Positions 1 through 8,596 of a stretch of DNA of 64,000 nucleotides are shown here, in pieces (position 1 is the first letter of the stretch; each line of letters opens with the position of its first letter). The position numbers and the translations under genes are program-made. The DNA is from Methylocystis sp. ATCC 49242. GTDB lineage: Bacteria > Pseudomonadota > Alphaproteobacteria > Rhizobiales > Beijerinckiaceae. The stretch lies in NCBI RefSeq assembly GCF_000188155.2, contig NZ_KE124774.1:1928356-1992355 (forward strand), in the 5' to 3' direction. Below the pieces are notes generated by a model. It searched no databases. It saw only the letters and a program-made list of their open reading frames with translations, and was not told the DNA's origin.

Positions 1-2
1 CG

Positions 3-3000
3 ACGCGCGTGAACGAGCATGGCGAGCGCGCGGCCACGACCATCACCGAGCAGCTCGCGGCCTTCGAGCAGCGGGTCGCCGCGCACAGCGACGAACTCGC
101 CGCCCGCGTCGTCGAACATGGCGAGCGCGCAACGGCGACGCTTTCCGATGGACTCGCCCTTTTCGAGGACTCGATCCTCGGCAAGAGCGAAGAAGTCGCG
201 ACGCGCGTCGCGCAGCAGGGCGAACAGGCCGCGACGACGCTTTCGCAGCGCATCGCGGCCTTCACGCAGGCGGTCGCGCGCCACAGCGGCGACGCCGCCA
301 AACTGATTTCGACCAAGGGCGAGGAGGTCAACGCCGCCTTCGCACAGGGCCTCGCCGCCTTCGAGGACACTTTCGTCCGGCAGGGTGACGAAATCAGCAA
401 GCGCGTCGTCGACCAAACGACCGTCACGGGCGAAGAGCTCACCGCGCGGCTCGCCGCCTTCGAGACCGCTGTGCAGCGCGCCAATGAGGAAACGGCGGCC
501 CGCGTGTCGGAGGAAGGCCGTCGCATGGCCGAGGCGCTGTCCAGCGGCGTCGGCTCCTTCGAGGACGCCGTGAAACGCCACAGCGAGAGCGTTTCCGCCG
601 TCGTCTCCGAACATGCGAAGCGCGTCGACGATCTGCTCGACGAGCGCATGACCGCGCTGGAGACCGCCGGCATGCAAGTAGCCAAGACGATGGAGACGAC
701 GCGCGAGCGCGCGCTCCAGGAGTTCGAGGCGCATGGCGAGGCGCTGCGCGCCAATCTGCAGGAGAGCGTCACGGCCGCAGCGGCGGCGCTCGCGGAAAAT
801 TCCGAGACGATGCACGATCGCTTCACGACGACGGCGACCGACGCCGTGCTCGCGATCGCCACTCAGGGCGAACGCCTCACGGAATTCCTCGGCGAGCGGC
901 TCGCCGCCTTCGAGAACTCCATGCTCGAACAGGGCAAGGACGTCGTCGTGTCGTTGGCGGATCACGGCGAGCGCATCGCCACGACGCTCGGCCAGCAGCT
1001 GGGGCAGTTCGAGCGCGCGCTGCTGCGCGACGGCGGCGCCATCGCCGACCGCGTCGCGCAACATGCGGCGCGACTGAGCGAGGATGTGGCCGAACGCCTC
1101 ACGGTCGTCGAGGACGTGATCGGCGGCCACGGCGAGGAGCTCGTCCAGCGCATCGCCGCGCAGACACAGGACGCCGACGCGCGCATCAGCGCTCAGGCGC
1201 AGAAATTCGTCGCCTCGGTCGACGATCGCCTGAACGCGATCGACCAGACGCTGACGACGCAGGGCGGCGAGCTCGTCGGAAAACTTTCGGCGCAGGTCGA
1301 TTATTTCTCGTCGCGCATCGGCGACAATTCCAAGCATTTCGCCGAGGAAATCGACGCCCGTCTCAGCGCGCTCGACGAGACGATGACGACGAAGGGCGGC
1401 GCGCTCGTCGACCGGATCTCCGCGCAGGCCGATCTCTACGCCTCGCGCATCGGCGACAACTCCAAACATTTCGCCGACGAAATCGATGCGCGCCTCAACG
1501 CGCTCGACGAGGTCATGACGAAACATGGCGGCGCGATCGTCGAACGGCTCGCGGCGCAAGCCAGCGACTACGCCGCTCGCGTCGGCCAGAGCTCGAAACA
1601 GCTCGCGGCCGAAATCGAGGAGAAGGTCGGCGCGCTCGATCAGGCGATGACGACCCAGAGCGGCGCCCTTGTCGAAAAGCTCACGGCGCAGGCCGACGAC
1701 TACGCCGCGCGCATCGGCGAAACGTCGAAACAGCTCGCGGAGCAAATCGACTCGAAGATGGGCGCCATCGATCAGGCCGTGACCACGCAGGGCGGCGCTC
1801 TCGTCAACCGGCTCGCCCAGCAGGTCAATCAGTTCGCGGCGCGCATCGGCGCGACCTCCAAGCAGCTCACCGAAGAGATCGACACGCGCCTCGGCGCCAT
1901 TGATCAGGCGATGAACACGCAGGGCGGCGCCCTCGTCGACCGGATCGCGACGCAGGTCGATCAGGTCGTCGGCCGCATCGGCGACAACTCCAAGCATTTC
2001 GCCAGCGAGATCGACGCGAAGCTCGAAACGATCGACCAGGCGATCTCGGTGCGCGGCGGCAAGCTCGTCAGCGAACTCGACGCGACCACCGTCGCGGCCT
2101 TCTCGCGACTGGGCGAGCAGGCTGAGAGGCTCTCGAGCGACGTCAGCGCCAAGCTCGACGCGATCGACCGGACGATTGGCGCGAAGGGCGGCGAGCTCGT
2201 CGAAAAACTCGGCGCCCGCGCGGCGGACATCGCCGCAACCATGTCGAGCAAGATCGAAACCTTCGAGAGCGTCAGCGAGACGCGCACGAAGGAAACGGCC
2301 GACCGCATCGAGGCGCTCGTGAAGCACATGGACGCGGGGCTCGGCGCCGGCGGCCAGAAGCTGCAGGAGTCGCTCGCGAAGCATGCGCTGGACGTCGCCC
2401 GCGTGATGGGCGACGGCGGCCGCGAGATCGTCGGCTCGCTCGACGCGAAACTGAAGGACGTCGACTCCGTTCTTCTCTCGCGCTCCAGCGAACTGGCGCA
2501 GACGCTCGCCGCCAAGGCGACCGAAATCAACGACACGCTCGGCGGCCGCGCGAAGGAGCTGGAGAACACGCTCGACGGCCGCATCGAACTCTTCGAGAAG
2601 AACGTCGTCGACCGTCTCGGCGCGGTCTCGACGGAGATCGACCAGCGCGGCCGTCAGGTCATCGAGACGATCGGCGCGCGGCTCGAGGACATCAACCAGA
2701 CGCTTGCCGGCGCCCGCCGCGAACTCGATGCGACGCTCCATGCGCGCACCGGCGATCTGGGCAAGACCCTCACCGAACGCGTCATGGAAATCAGCGGCGC
2801 GCTCGACGAGCGCCTCACGCAGATCCAGGGCGCGCTCGACGAGAGGCTGGAAAACATCAAGAGCACCCTCGGCGAACGCGGCGGCGACGTGACGCGCGAA
2901 CTGACGAGCGTCGGCGAACTCGTCGCCAAGGCGATCGAAAGCCGCGGCGCGGCGATCGTCCGCCACCTTGGCGACAAGCGCGAAGAGCTGACGCAGGCGC

Positions 3001-4496
3001 TCGACCAGTCGCGCGAGGCGCTCTCGCAAACGCTCGACGCCGGCGCCCAGTCGTCGATCAGCGCGCTCATCGCGATGAACGACAAGATCCGTTCGGAGCT
3101 GCCGCCGGTGCTCGACAAGCTCGGCCAGACGAACACCTCGCTGCAGGCCATCATCGACAAGACCGGCGGCAATCTCGTCAATCTGGAGCGCGAACTCGGC
3201 AAGCGTCTGTCGGAGTTCAACGAGGCGATCAACGACGTCTCGGGACAGGTGCAGCAGCTCAGCGCCGTATCCGGCGGCACGATGCGCGACGCCCATGTCA
3301 TCGTCGACGCGCTGGAGGAGCGCCAGCAGGCGCTGACCCAGAGCGCGCAGAAGCTCGCCGAGAGCCAGAAGGCGCTCGACGCAGCCTTCGACGAACGCCA
3401 GCGTTCGCTGGAGGAGCTGGTCTCCATGCTCGACGGCAAGCGCGCCGAATTCGAGCGCGGCATGTCGGGCTTCTCGGAGATGATGGAGGAAGCCTTCCAC
3501 GCCATCGAGGCGCGCTCGCGCGACATTGGCGGCGTGCTGACCGAGACGACGCAGCAGACCGCCCATATCGTCGAGGAGCGCTTCGCGCAGGTCCGCGAGG
3601 CGGCGGAGGGCGAGCGCCAGCAGACCGCCGAAGCGATGCAGGCCGCTTTCGCGCAGGCCAATTCGGAGATGTCGCGGCTCTTTAGCGAGGCGACGGCGAA
3701 ATTCCAAGCCGCGGCCTCGGAAATCCGTGGCCTCTCGCGTGAAATCCATCGCGAGATCGAGGAGACCCGCGAGGAAGTGCGCCGCGGCGCGACCGAGCTG
3801 CCGCGCGAGACAGCCGAACAGGCCGCCGCGCTGCGCCGCGTCGTCGGCGATCAGGTGAAGGCGCTCAACGAACTCACCGACATCGTCGCGCGTTCGGGCC
3901 GCGTCTACGACATCGCCGAGCAGGCGCCGCCCGTCGCCCCGCGCCGCACCTTCGAGGCCGCGCCGCGCGTGGAGCCGCCGAAGCCGCGCGTCGCGCCGCC
4001 GCCGTCGCCCGCGCCGGTTCAGCGTGCGAGCGAGCCGCAGCGCGATGCGCAGGGCGGCTGGCTGAGCGACCTGCTGGCGCGCGCCTCGCGCGAGGAGGCT
4101 CCGGCCTCTCAGGCCGCCCCGCAAGCGCCGGCCCGGCCCGCGCGCCAGCCCAACGCGGGCGCGCTCGACAATCTGACGCTCGACATCGCCCGCATGGTCG
4201 ACGGCCCCGCCGTCACGGAGCTGTGGCGGCGCTACCAGCGCGGCGAAAAGGGCGGACTCTTTGGCCGCCGCCTCTACACCGCGCAGGGTCATCAGACCTT
4301 CGAGGAAATCCGCCGACGCTATCGCGTCGACCCGGAATTCCGCGCCACGGTCGATCACTACATCCGGCATTTCGAGGATCTGCTCGTCGAGACGAGCCGC
4401 GGCGATCGCGACGGGACGAAGGCGCTGGATCTGCTGACGGGAGACGCCGGCAAGGTGTTCACCATGCTCGGCCACGCCGCGGGCCGTTTCGACTGA
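3..4496 (+). CDS. Giant apolipoprotein-like coiled-coil protein, GPR/RgsE-like (5' end cut off by window)
   Basis: The frame is open from the window edge to a TGA at 4494-4496, at least 1,497 codons, so the true start lies upstream; the GTG at 9 is just internal. Nearly the whole chain is Ala/Glu/Arg/Asp-rich amphipathic helix built on 11-residue periods: 33-residue repeats (HGERA...) at the left, then 44-residue repeats at 1221-2144. A Pro/Ala-rich linker (about 3910-4150) leads to a compact non-repetitive C-terminal domain of about 110 residues beginning LDNLTLDIARMVDGPAV. Size, apolipoprotein A1/A4/E-type repeats and taxonomic setting match the growth-pole-ring protein of Agrobacterium (RgsE in Sinorhizobium), a roughly 2,100-residue protein needed for polar growth. 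That assignment is by architecture and could be wrong; another large polar or septal coiled-coil protein is possible. It ends before a convergent gene, with a palindrome between them. Confidence 0.7.
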   Translation, partial: TRVNEHGERAATTITEQLAAFEQRVAAHSDELAARVVEHGERATATLSDGLALFEDSILGKSEEVATRVAQQGEQAATTLSQRIAAFTQAVARHSGDAAKLISTKGEEVNAAFAQGLAAFEDTFVRQGDEISKRVVDQTTVTGEELTARLAAFETAVQRANEETAARVSEEGRRMAEALSSGVGSFEDAVKRHSESVSAVVSEHAKRVDDLLDERMTALETAGMQVAKTMETTRERALQEFEAHGEALRANLQESVTAAAAALAENSETMHDRFTTTATDAVLAIATQGERLTEFLGERLAAFENSMLEQGKDVVVSLADHGERIATTLGQQLGQFERALLRDGGAIADRVAQHAARLSEDVAERLTVVEDVIGGHGEELVQRIAAQTQDADARISAQAQKFVASVDDRLNAIDQTLTTQGGELVGKLSAQVDYFSSRIGDNSKHFAEEIDARLSALDETMTTKGGALVDRISAQADLYASRIGDNSKHFADEIDARLNALDEVMTKHGGAIVERLAAQASDYAARVGQSSKQLAAEIEEKVGALDQAMTTQSGALVEKLTAQADDYAARIGETSKQLAEQIDSKMGAIDQAVTTQGGALVNRLAQQVNQFAARIGATSKQLTEEIDTRLGAIDQAMNTQGGALVDRIATQVDQVVGRIGDNSKHFASEIDAKLETIDQAISVRGGKLVSELDATTVAAFSRLGEQAERLSSDVSAKLDAIDRTIGAKGGELVEKLGARAADIAATMSSKIETFESVSETRTKETADRIEALVKHMDAGLGAGGQKLQESLAKHALDVARVMGDGGREIVGSLDAKLKDVDSVLLSRSSELAQTLAAKATEINDTLGGRAKELENTLDGRIELFEKNVVDRLGAVSTEIDQRGRQVIETIGARLEDINQTLAGARRELDATLHARTGDLGKTLTERVMEISGALDERLTQIQGALDERLENIKSTLGERGGDVTRELTSVGELVAKAIESRGAAIVRHLGDKREELTQALDQSREALSQTLDAGAQSSISALIAMNDKIRSELPPVLDKLGQTNTSLQAIIDKTGGNLVNLERELGKRLSEFNEAINDVSGQVQQLSAVSGGTMRDAHVIVDALEERQQALTQSAQKLAESQKALDAAFDERQRSLEELVSMLDGKRAEFERGMSGFSEMMEEAFHAIEARSRDIGGVLTETTQQTAHIVEERFAQVREAAEGERQQTAEAMQAAFAQANSEMSRLFSEATAKFQAAASEIRGLSREIHREIEETREEVRRGATELPRETAEQAAALRRVVGDQVKALNELTDIVARSGRVYDIAEQAPPVAPRRTFEAAPRVEPPKPRVAPPPSPAPVQRASEPQRDAQGGWLSDLLARASREEAPASQAAPQAPARPARQPNAGALDNLTLDIARMVDGPAVTELWRRYQRGEKGGLFGRRLYTAQGHQTFEEIRRRYRVDPEFRATVDHYIRHFEDLLVETSRGDRDGTKALDLLTGDAGKVFTMLGHAAGRFD
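1221..2144 (+). repeat. Seven tandem in-frame 132-bp (44-residue) repeats
   Basis: Units begin at 1221, 1353, 1485, 1617, 1749, 1881 and 2013, each exactly 132 bp, with a decaying eighth from 2145. Each unit encodes a version of D-x-R-L-x-A-I/L-D-Q-x-M-T-T, then GGALV, then RIG, then SK-x-x-x-x-E-I. 44 is four times 11, the apolipoprotein/hendecad period, so each unit keeps helix phase. Similarity between units is high at protein level but diverged at DNA level. Confidence 0.9.
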
Positions 4497-4526
4497 GCCT
4501 GTCGCCCCGCGTCGACAAAAAACGGA

Positions 4527-4554
4527 AGAGGCCGTCTCGATCGAGACGGCCTCT
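4527..4554 (-). terminator. Rho-independent terminator, perfect 28-bp palindrome
   Basis: A perfect palindrome (14-bp arms, no unpaired loop) lies between two convergent genes. On the minus strand it is followed by a T-run (complement of the A-run at 4517-4522), so it fits termination of the Rieske-FAD gene ending at 4581. On the plus strand there is no T-run, so any effect on the upstream coiled-coil gene would be weaker. Confidence 0.8.
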
Positions 4555-4580
4555 GCGATTCGCAGGCGAACGAAACCAGC

Positions 4581-6128
4581 TTACATCGCAAGCGCGCCGA
4601 TCGCCTGCTCGAAGGCGACTTCGGCGCGCAGGCTTTCGAGATCGCGACCCAGCGTCGCCACCGCAAGCTTGCGGTCGCCATTGTAATAGACGACCGCGCA
4701 ATCGCCCGCCGCCGGATCGCCGGAGACTTCGGCGCGATCCCATGCCGGCGCATGGCCGACATAGGAAATGACCTGATCGTAGTGCTGGCTCCAGAAGAAG
4801 GGGGTGGCGTCGAAGCGCTCCTTCCCGCCAAGCATGTTGCGCGCGGCCGTCTGGCCCTGTCGCCCGGCGACGGCCCAATGCTCGACGCGGATGTTTTCGC
4901 CGGTGATCTTGTCCGGCCAGCGGGCGATGTCGCCGGCGGCGTATATGTCGGGCGCGCTGGTCTGGAGATATTCGTCGACAAGCACGCCCTTGTCGACGGC
5001 GAGCCCTGCGCTTTCGGCCAGCGCCACATTGGGCCGCACCCCCACGCCGATGACGACGAGGTCGGCGTCGACCGTTCCCCCGCTTTTCAGCGTCAGCGTG
5101 CGCTCGCCGATTTCCGTCGCCGTGTCCTCGAGATGGAACACGACGCCGTGATCCTCGTGAAGCTTCTTCACATGGGCGCCGAGCTCCGGCCCCAGAATGC
5201 GCGCCATGGGCACGGACTCGGGGGCGATGACATGGACGTCGAGACCGCGCGTTCGCAGCGCCGCGGCGACCTCGAGCCCAATGAAGCTCGCGCCGATCAC
5301 CGCGACGCGCCGGGCGCCGCCGCTCCCTGCGATCAGCCGGTCGGCGTCGGCGAGCGAGCGCAGGTAAAACACATGGGGCCGATCGGCGCCGGGGGTCGGA
5401 AGGCGCACCGGATCGGCGCCGGTCGCGAGCAGCAAAGCCCCGAAAGCGACGTCGGCTCCGTCATCGAGGGTGAGGCGCTTCGCCGAAACATCGAGCGCCT
5501 CGACGCGGCGGCCAAGGCGTAGCAACACGCCATGATCGCGATACCAGGCGGGATCGCGCAGCGGCAGCCATTCCGGCTGCGCGGTCCCGGCCAGATAATC
5601 CTTGGAAAGGTTCGGCCGGTCGTAGGGCTCGGCCGGATCGGCGGCGATCATTTCGACGAGGCCGTCATAACCTTCTGTCCGCAAGGCATGCGCGGCGGCG
5701 AAGCCGGCGGCCCCTGCCCCGACGATCACGACCGAGCGCGGCGCGGCGCCTTCATGCCTGCGCTCGGGCCCCGGGAGCTTCTCGCGAGCGAAATATTTGC
5801 CGTCGGCGCTCTCGACCCGCCAGCGCTTGAGCGCGTCGAAGGCCGGCGCCCGCAGGGCCTGCCCGCTGCGCAGGCTGAAACAGGCGTGATGCCAGGGGCA
5901 GCGAATCGTGTCGCCGACAACGAGGCCGTCCTCGAGAGGGGCGTGGTAATGCGTGCAGGCGGCGCCCAGGACGAAGACCTCCTCGCCCCGGCGCACCATG
6001 ATCGCGTCCTTGCCGCCGACATGTCCGCGCAGCGGCGTGCCTTCGGAGAGGGACGCCGCGTCGATCCCGAGAGCGAAATCGGGTCCCGAAACCTCATTGC
6101 CACCGCCCATTTGCACCTCCCCGCTCAT
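4581..6128 (-). CDS. Rieske [2Fe-2S]-FAD/NAD(P) oxidoreductase (AIF-like ferredoxin reductase family)
   Basis: 515 residues in two modules. Residues 1-120 form a Rieske domain with both ligand boxes, CTH at 58-60 and CPWHH at 77-81, so a [2Fe-2S] cluster should bind. Residues 130-515 are a pyridine-nucleotide-disulfide-type FAD/NAD reductase: GAGAAG at 137-142 for FAD, a second Rossmann motif GASFIG for NAD(P)H, and a late FAD-binding segment YAAGDIA. This is the domain order of apoptosis-inducing-factor-like and some ring-hydroxylating-dioxygenase reductases. No oxygenase, P450 or ferredoxin partner is adjacent, so its electron acceptor cannot be read from context. Start chosen at ATG 6128; ATG 6110 (MGGGN) is an alternative. 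Monocistronic, with its own terminator. Confidence 0.85.
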   Translation of the reverse strand: MSGEVQMGGGNEVSGPDFALGIDAASLSEGTPLRGHVGGKDAIMVRRGEEVFVLGAACTHYHAPLEDGLVVGDTIRCPWHHACFSLRSGQALRAPAFDALKRWRVESADGKYFAREKLPGPERRHEGAAPRSVVIVGAGAAGFAAAHALRTEGYDGLVEMIAADPAEPYDRPNLSKDYLAGTAQPEWLPLRDPAWYRDHGVLLRLGRRVEALDVSAKRLTLDDGADVAFGALLLATGADPVRLPTPGADRPHVFYLRSLADADRLIAGSGGARRVAVIGASFIGLEVAAALRTRGLDVHVIAPESVPMARILGPELGAHVKKLHEDHGVVFHLEDTATEIGERTLTLKSGGTVDADLVVIGVGVRPNVALAESAGLAVDKGVLVDEYLQTSAPDIYAAGDIARWPDKITGENIRVEHWAVAGRQGQTAARNMLGGKERFDATPFFWSQHYDQVISYVGHAPAWDRAEVSGDPAAGDCAVVYYNGDRKLAVATLGRDLESLRAEVAFEQAIGALAM

Positions 6129-6455
6129 GTTGCGCCGTCACGACGCATTTCACTGCAGGATGGCGCAAAACCGCCAGCGAACAAGCTCCACAATGCAGCG
6201 AATCACATCATCGGGCGGTCGGAAACTGCGACGTGAAAAAAGCGTCCGCCGCGCGCGAAGGTTAACAAGATCAAAACATGGGAAGTTTTAGCGCCGAATT
6301 AAATGTGACATTCTCGCCACATTCGCTGACACAAATTTTCTACAACGCCGATTTTGCCTATCAAATAGGCAATTGCGCTTGAGTTGAGCTTGAACGCATT
6401 CAATCGTGAGAGTGAAATCAGACCAGTTCTTCTCCCCCGCTCTGGAGTTCCTGGC
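6129..6455. promoter_or_regulatory. 327-bp AT-rich divergent promoter region ahead of the porin gene
   Basis: No gene seen. The stretch 6240-6380 is clearly richer in A+T than the surrounding coding DNA and separates the leftward reductase gene from the rightward porin gene. It contains a clean inverted repeat at 6354-6372. The long leader and low G+C are what one expects of a strong, regulated porin promoter, but I cannot place -35/-10 boxes with confidence. Confidence 0.5.
6354..6372. promoter_or_regulatory. Inverted repeat TTGCCTAT-N3-ATAGGCAA, candidate operator
   Basis: Perfect 8-bp arms around a 3-bp centre, 84 bp upstream of the porin start codon. Size and symmetry suit a dimeric helix-turn-helix regulator. 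The regulator is unknown. Confidence 0.45.
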
Positions 6456-7982
6456 ATGAAGTGGACCTATCTATCGACCGTCGCCGCTATAGCACTGGCA
6501 GCAAGCACGTCTGGAGTCGCGCACGCTCAGTCCAAGCTGCTCGACGTCGACCCGACGCTCATCGAGGAGAACCAGGCCGCCCCGGCGCCTGCCGCAAAGC
6601 CTGTCAAGAAGAAGGTCGCCATCACCAAGGGTCCCGCCCCGGTCGCTCCTCCGCCGGCCTGGATTGATACGCTGACGGTTGACGGCTACATCGAAGGCGG
6701 CGTGGCGTTCAACTTCGGCCAGCCCTTCAACAAGCTCAACTTCGGACATCTGTACACCGACCGCGCGAACTGGCCGACCTTCAACGGCGCCGTTCTGACG
6801 GCGCAACGTCCGCTCGACCCGAATGCGACCGGCTATGACTTCGGTTTCAAGGTCCAGGTCGGCGTCGGCGAGGACATGCGGTACAACCACTATCTCGGCG
6901 AGCTCGATTACGTGATTCCCTCGCGCACACAGATCGCGCCGATCGAAGCCCATGCGCTCGCACATCTTCCCTGGGTCAGCCCGATCAGCGAAGGCGGCAT
7001 CGACGTCAAGGTCGGTCAGTTCGCGACCTATAACGGCACCGAGCTCATCTACGCCAAGGACAACCTCTTCTACAGCCACTCCTACATCTTCAACTTCGGG
7101 CCGTTCTTCCACACCGGCGTCATGGTTACGACCCACGCCAAGCCCTGGCTCGACATCTACACGGGCGTCACGACCGGCGTGAACACCAGCATCGGCTGGC
7201 CGGGCGACAACAACGCCTCGGCTTCGTTCCATGGCGGCTTCGGCCTCAATCTGCTGGACGGCGCTCTGACCGTCATGGGCATCGTCCATCATGGCCCGGA
7301 GAACCCCAAGCAGACCGGCGACTGGCTGACCCAGACGGCAACCTTCTGGCCCAATACGGCGCTGGGCTGCGCCTGCAACCCGAACACGGCCAACCGCACT
7401 TACGTCAATCTGACGACGACCTGGAAGGCGACCGAGAACCTCACGCTCATCACCGACATGGCGTATAACCGCGAGAGCGGCTGGAACACGATCTCCCAGA
7501 CGGGCCTCCCCGCGCAGACGCTTGCGGACATCGACGCCGCCTTCGGCACCAACTTCGCCGGATATCCGCTGAAGCCGCAGGGCGCCGACGCCTACGCCGT
7601 CGCGCAATACGCGTCTTACCAGGTGAACAATCTGTTCAAGGTCAACGGCCGCATCGAGTATTACCGCGACAACAAGAACTTCTTCGTCGCGGGCTTCCCG
7701 GGCTACTTCGACGCGGTCAACCTCGCTCACGGCTTCGCCTGTCCGTCGTGCATCTTCGCCGGGCCGGGCAATGTCGGCACGAGCTATCTCGCGCTCACCG
7801 CGGGCGTGACCATTACGCCGGAGATTCCGAAGCTGCCGATCATCACCGGCCTGATCCTGCGTCCGGAGTTCCGCTGGGACACGGCGGTCAATGGCGCGAC
7901 CCCGTTCTTCGGACCCAATGGCCGCAAGAGCACGCAGGGCATGTTCAACATGGACGTGATCATTCCCTTCTCGCTGCTCTGA
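6456..7982 (+). CDS. Outer-membrane beta-barrel porin, BBP2/OmpL-like family
   Basis: 508 residues from ATG 6456. That start is chosen over the in-frame start at 6384 because it begins a classic signal peptide (MKWTYLSTVAAIALAAS... cleaving after AHA) and has GGAG nine bases upstream. After a short Pro/Ala/Lys-rich linker the mature protein is aromatic and Gly/Asn-rich with alternating beta-strand character. Segments such as VGQFATYNGTELIY, SHSYIFNFGPFFHTGV and VMGIVHHGPENP resemble the putative beta-barrel porin-2 family. It ends in a terminal strand MDVIIPFSLL with the C-terminal hydrophobic pattern recognised by BamA. One cysteine pair occurs near residues 305-307 and another near 431-434. 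Likely a general solute porin; substrate unknown. Followed by a strong terminator. Confidence 0.85.
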   Translation: MKWTYLSTVAAIALAASTSGVAHAQSKLLDVDPTLIEENQAAPAPAAKPVKKKVAITKGPAPVAPPPAWIDTLTVDGYIEGGVAFNFGQPFNKLNFGHLYTDRANWPTFNGAVLTAQRPLDPNATGYDFGFKVQVGVGEDMRYNHYLGELDYVIPSRTQIAPIEAHALAHLPWVSPISEGGIDVKVGQFATYNGTELIYAKDNLFYSHSYIFNFGPFFHTGVMVTTHAKPWLDIYTGVTTGVNTSIGWPGDNNASASFHGGFGLNLLDGALTVMGIVHHGPENPKQTGDWLTQTATFWPNTALGCACNPNTANRTYVNLTTTWKATENLTLITDMAYNRESGWNTISQTGLPAQTLADIDAAFGTNFAGYPLKPQGADAYAVAQYASYQVNNLFKVNGRIEYYRDNKNFFVAGFPGYFDAVNLAHGFACPSCIFAGPGNVGTSYLALTAGVTITPEIPKLPIITGLILRPEFRWDTAVNGATPFFGPNGRKSTQGMFNMDVIIPFSLL

Positions 7983-8011
7983 CGGCAAAGCCGTTTCCGT
8001 CTCCAGGCAAA

Positions 8012-8054
8012 TCGAAAAGAAGCTGGCGCCTTTCGGGGCGCCAGCTTTTCTTTT
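8012..8054. terminator. Strong intrinsic terminator after the porin gene
   Basis: An 11-bp perfect stem (8020-8030 with 8037-8047) and a 6-base loop, preceded by an A-rich flank and followed by TTTCTTTT. The flanks are rich in A on one side and T on the other, so it can serve both the porin gene and the convergent small gene ending at 8080. Confidence 0.85.
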
Positions 8055-8079
8055 GCCCGCCGTTCAGCGACGCGCTGGA

Positions 8080-8337
8080 TCAGCAGCCGCCGCTCCAGTG
8101 GCGGATGCCTTTCGCGGCTTCGGCCGGGGAGTTCGTGGTGAAACAGCCGCCATGGCTCGGCGCAGTCGCCGCCCGCTCCGTGGGCTCGGCGCCGCCCGCA
8201 TAGGCGTAGAAATCGGAGTGGTGGACAGGAACCCGAACCCCATGGTCGCGCGCTTCAGCGGCGCCGCTCGCCCCGGCGCACAGGCCGGCCAGGATGAGAA
8301 CGCGGGCGCTGAGGCTAGCAAATTTCGACTGCGTCAT
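8080..8337 (-). CDS. Small secreted protein of unknown function (85 aa)
   Basis: The start is well supported: AGGAGA sits seven bases before the ATG at 8337. Residues 1-29 are a typical Sec signal peptide (positive N-region, Leu/Ala/Gly core, cleavage after AEA). The mature part of about 56 residues has two cysteines, one at the extreme C-terminus (WSGGC), possibly a disulfide pair. His/Gly/Ala content is high. I do not recognise a family. It is convergent with the porin and shares its terminator. Confidence 0.65.
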   Translation of the reverse strand: MTQSKFASLSARVLILAGLCAGASGAAEARDHGVRVPVHHSDFYAYAGGAEPTERAATAPSHGGCFTTNSPAEAAKGIRHWSGGC

Positions 8338-8474
8338 CTTAATATCTCCTGACTGGCCTGATTATTTCGCAGCCGATCGGCTGAAATTTTGAGCGACATC
8401 CGCACAAATCTTGATCACATTGTTCAATTTATAATCAAATGGCGCCAGTCAGAAAGGGCCACCCCGAGCCATTA

Positions 8475-8503
8475 TGTACAACCACAGTGGTTCCAGTTGT
8501 ACA
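8475..8503. promoter_or_regulatory. Inverted repeat TGTACAAC-N13-GTTGTACA, candidate operator
   Basis: Perfect 8-bp arms; the spacer itself carries CCAC/GTGG symmetry (8482-8490), extending the dyad. It lies in the 259-bp gap between two leftward genes, about 140 bp upstream of the 85-residue secreted gene, in locally AT-rich DNA. It could be an operator for that gene or a hairpin in its leader. Confidence 0.45.
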
Positions 8504-8596
8504 ATCGAAAGCTGGGCCACGGCGAGCCATTCGCGCCAGCCACGATAGAGCCAGAAAGCCTTTTGGAATCAGGACCAGAGGAGGTAGTCAGCCGCG

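Noticed and set aside
1221-2144. CRISPR or DNA-level satellite interpretation of the 132-bp repeats
   Set aside because: Units are coding, in frame and diverged at synonymous sites with no spacers.
2654-3661. Minus-strand 335-codon Ser/Ala-rich frame inside the coiled-coil gene
   Set aside because: Antisense shadow of a repetitive gene; no start signals or family features.
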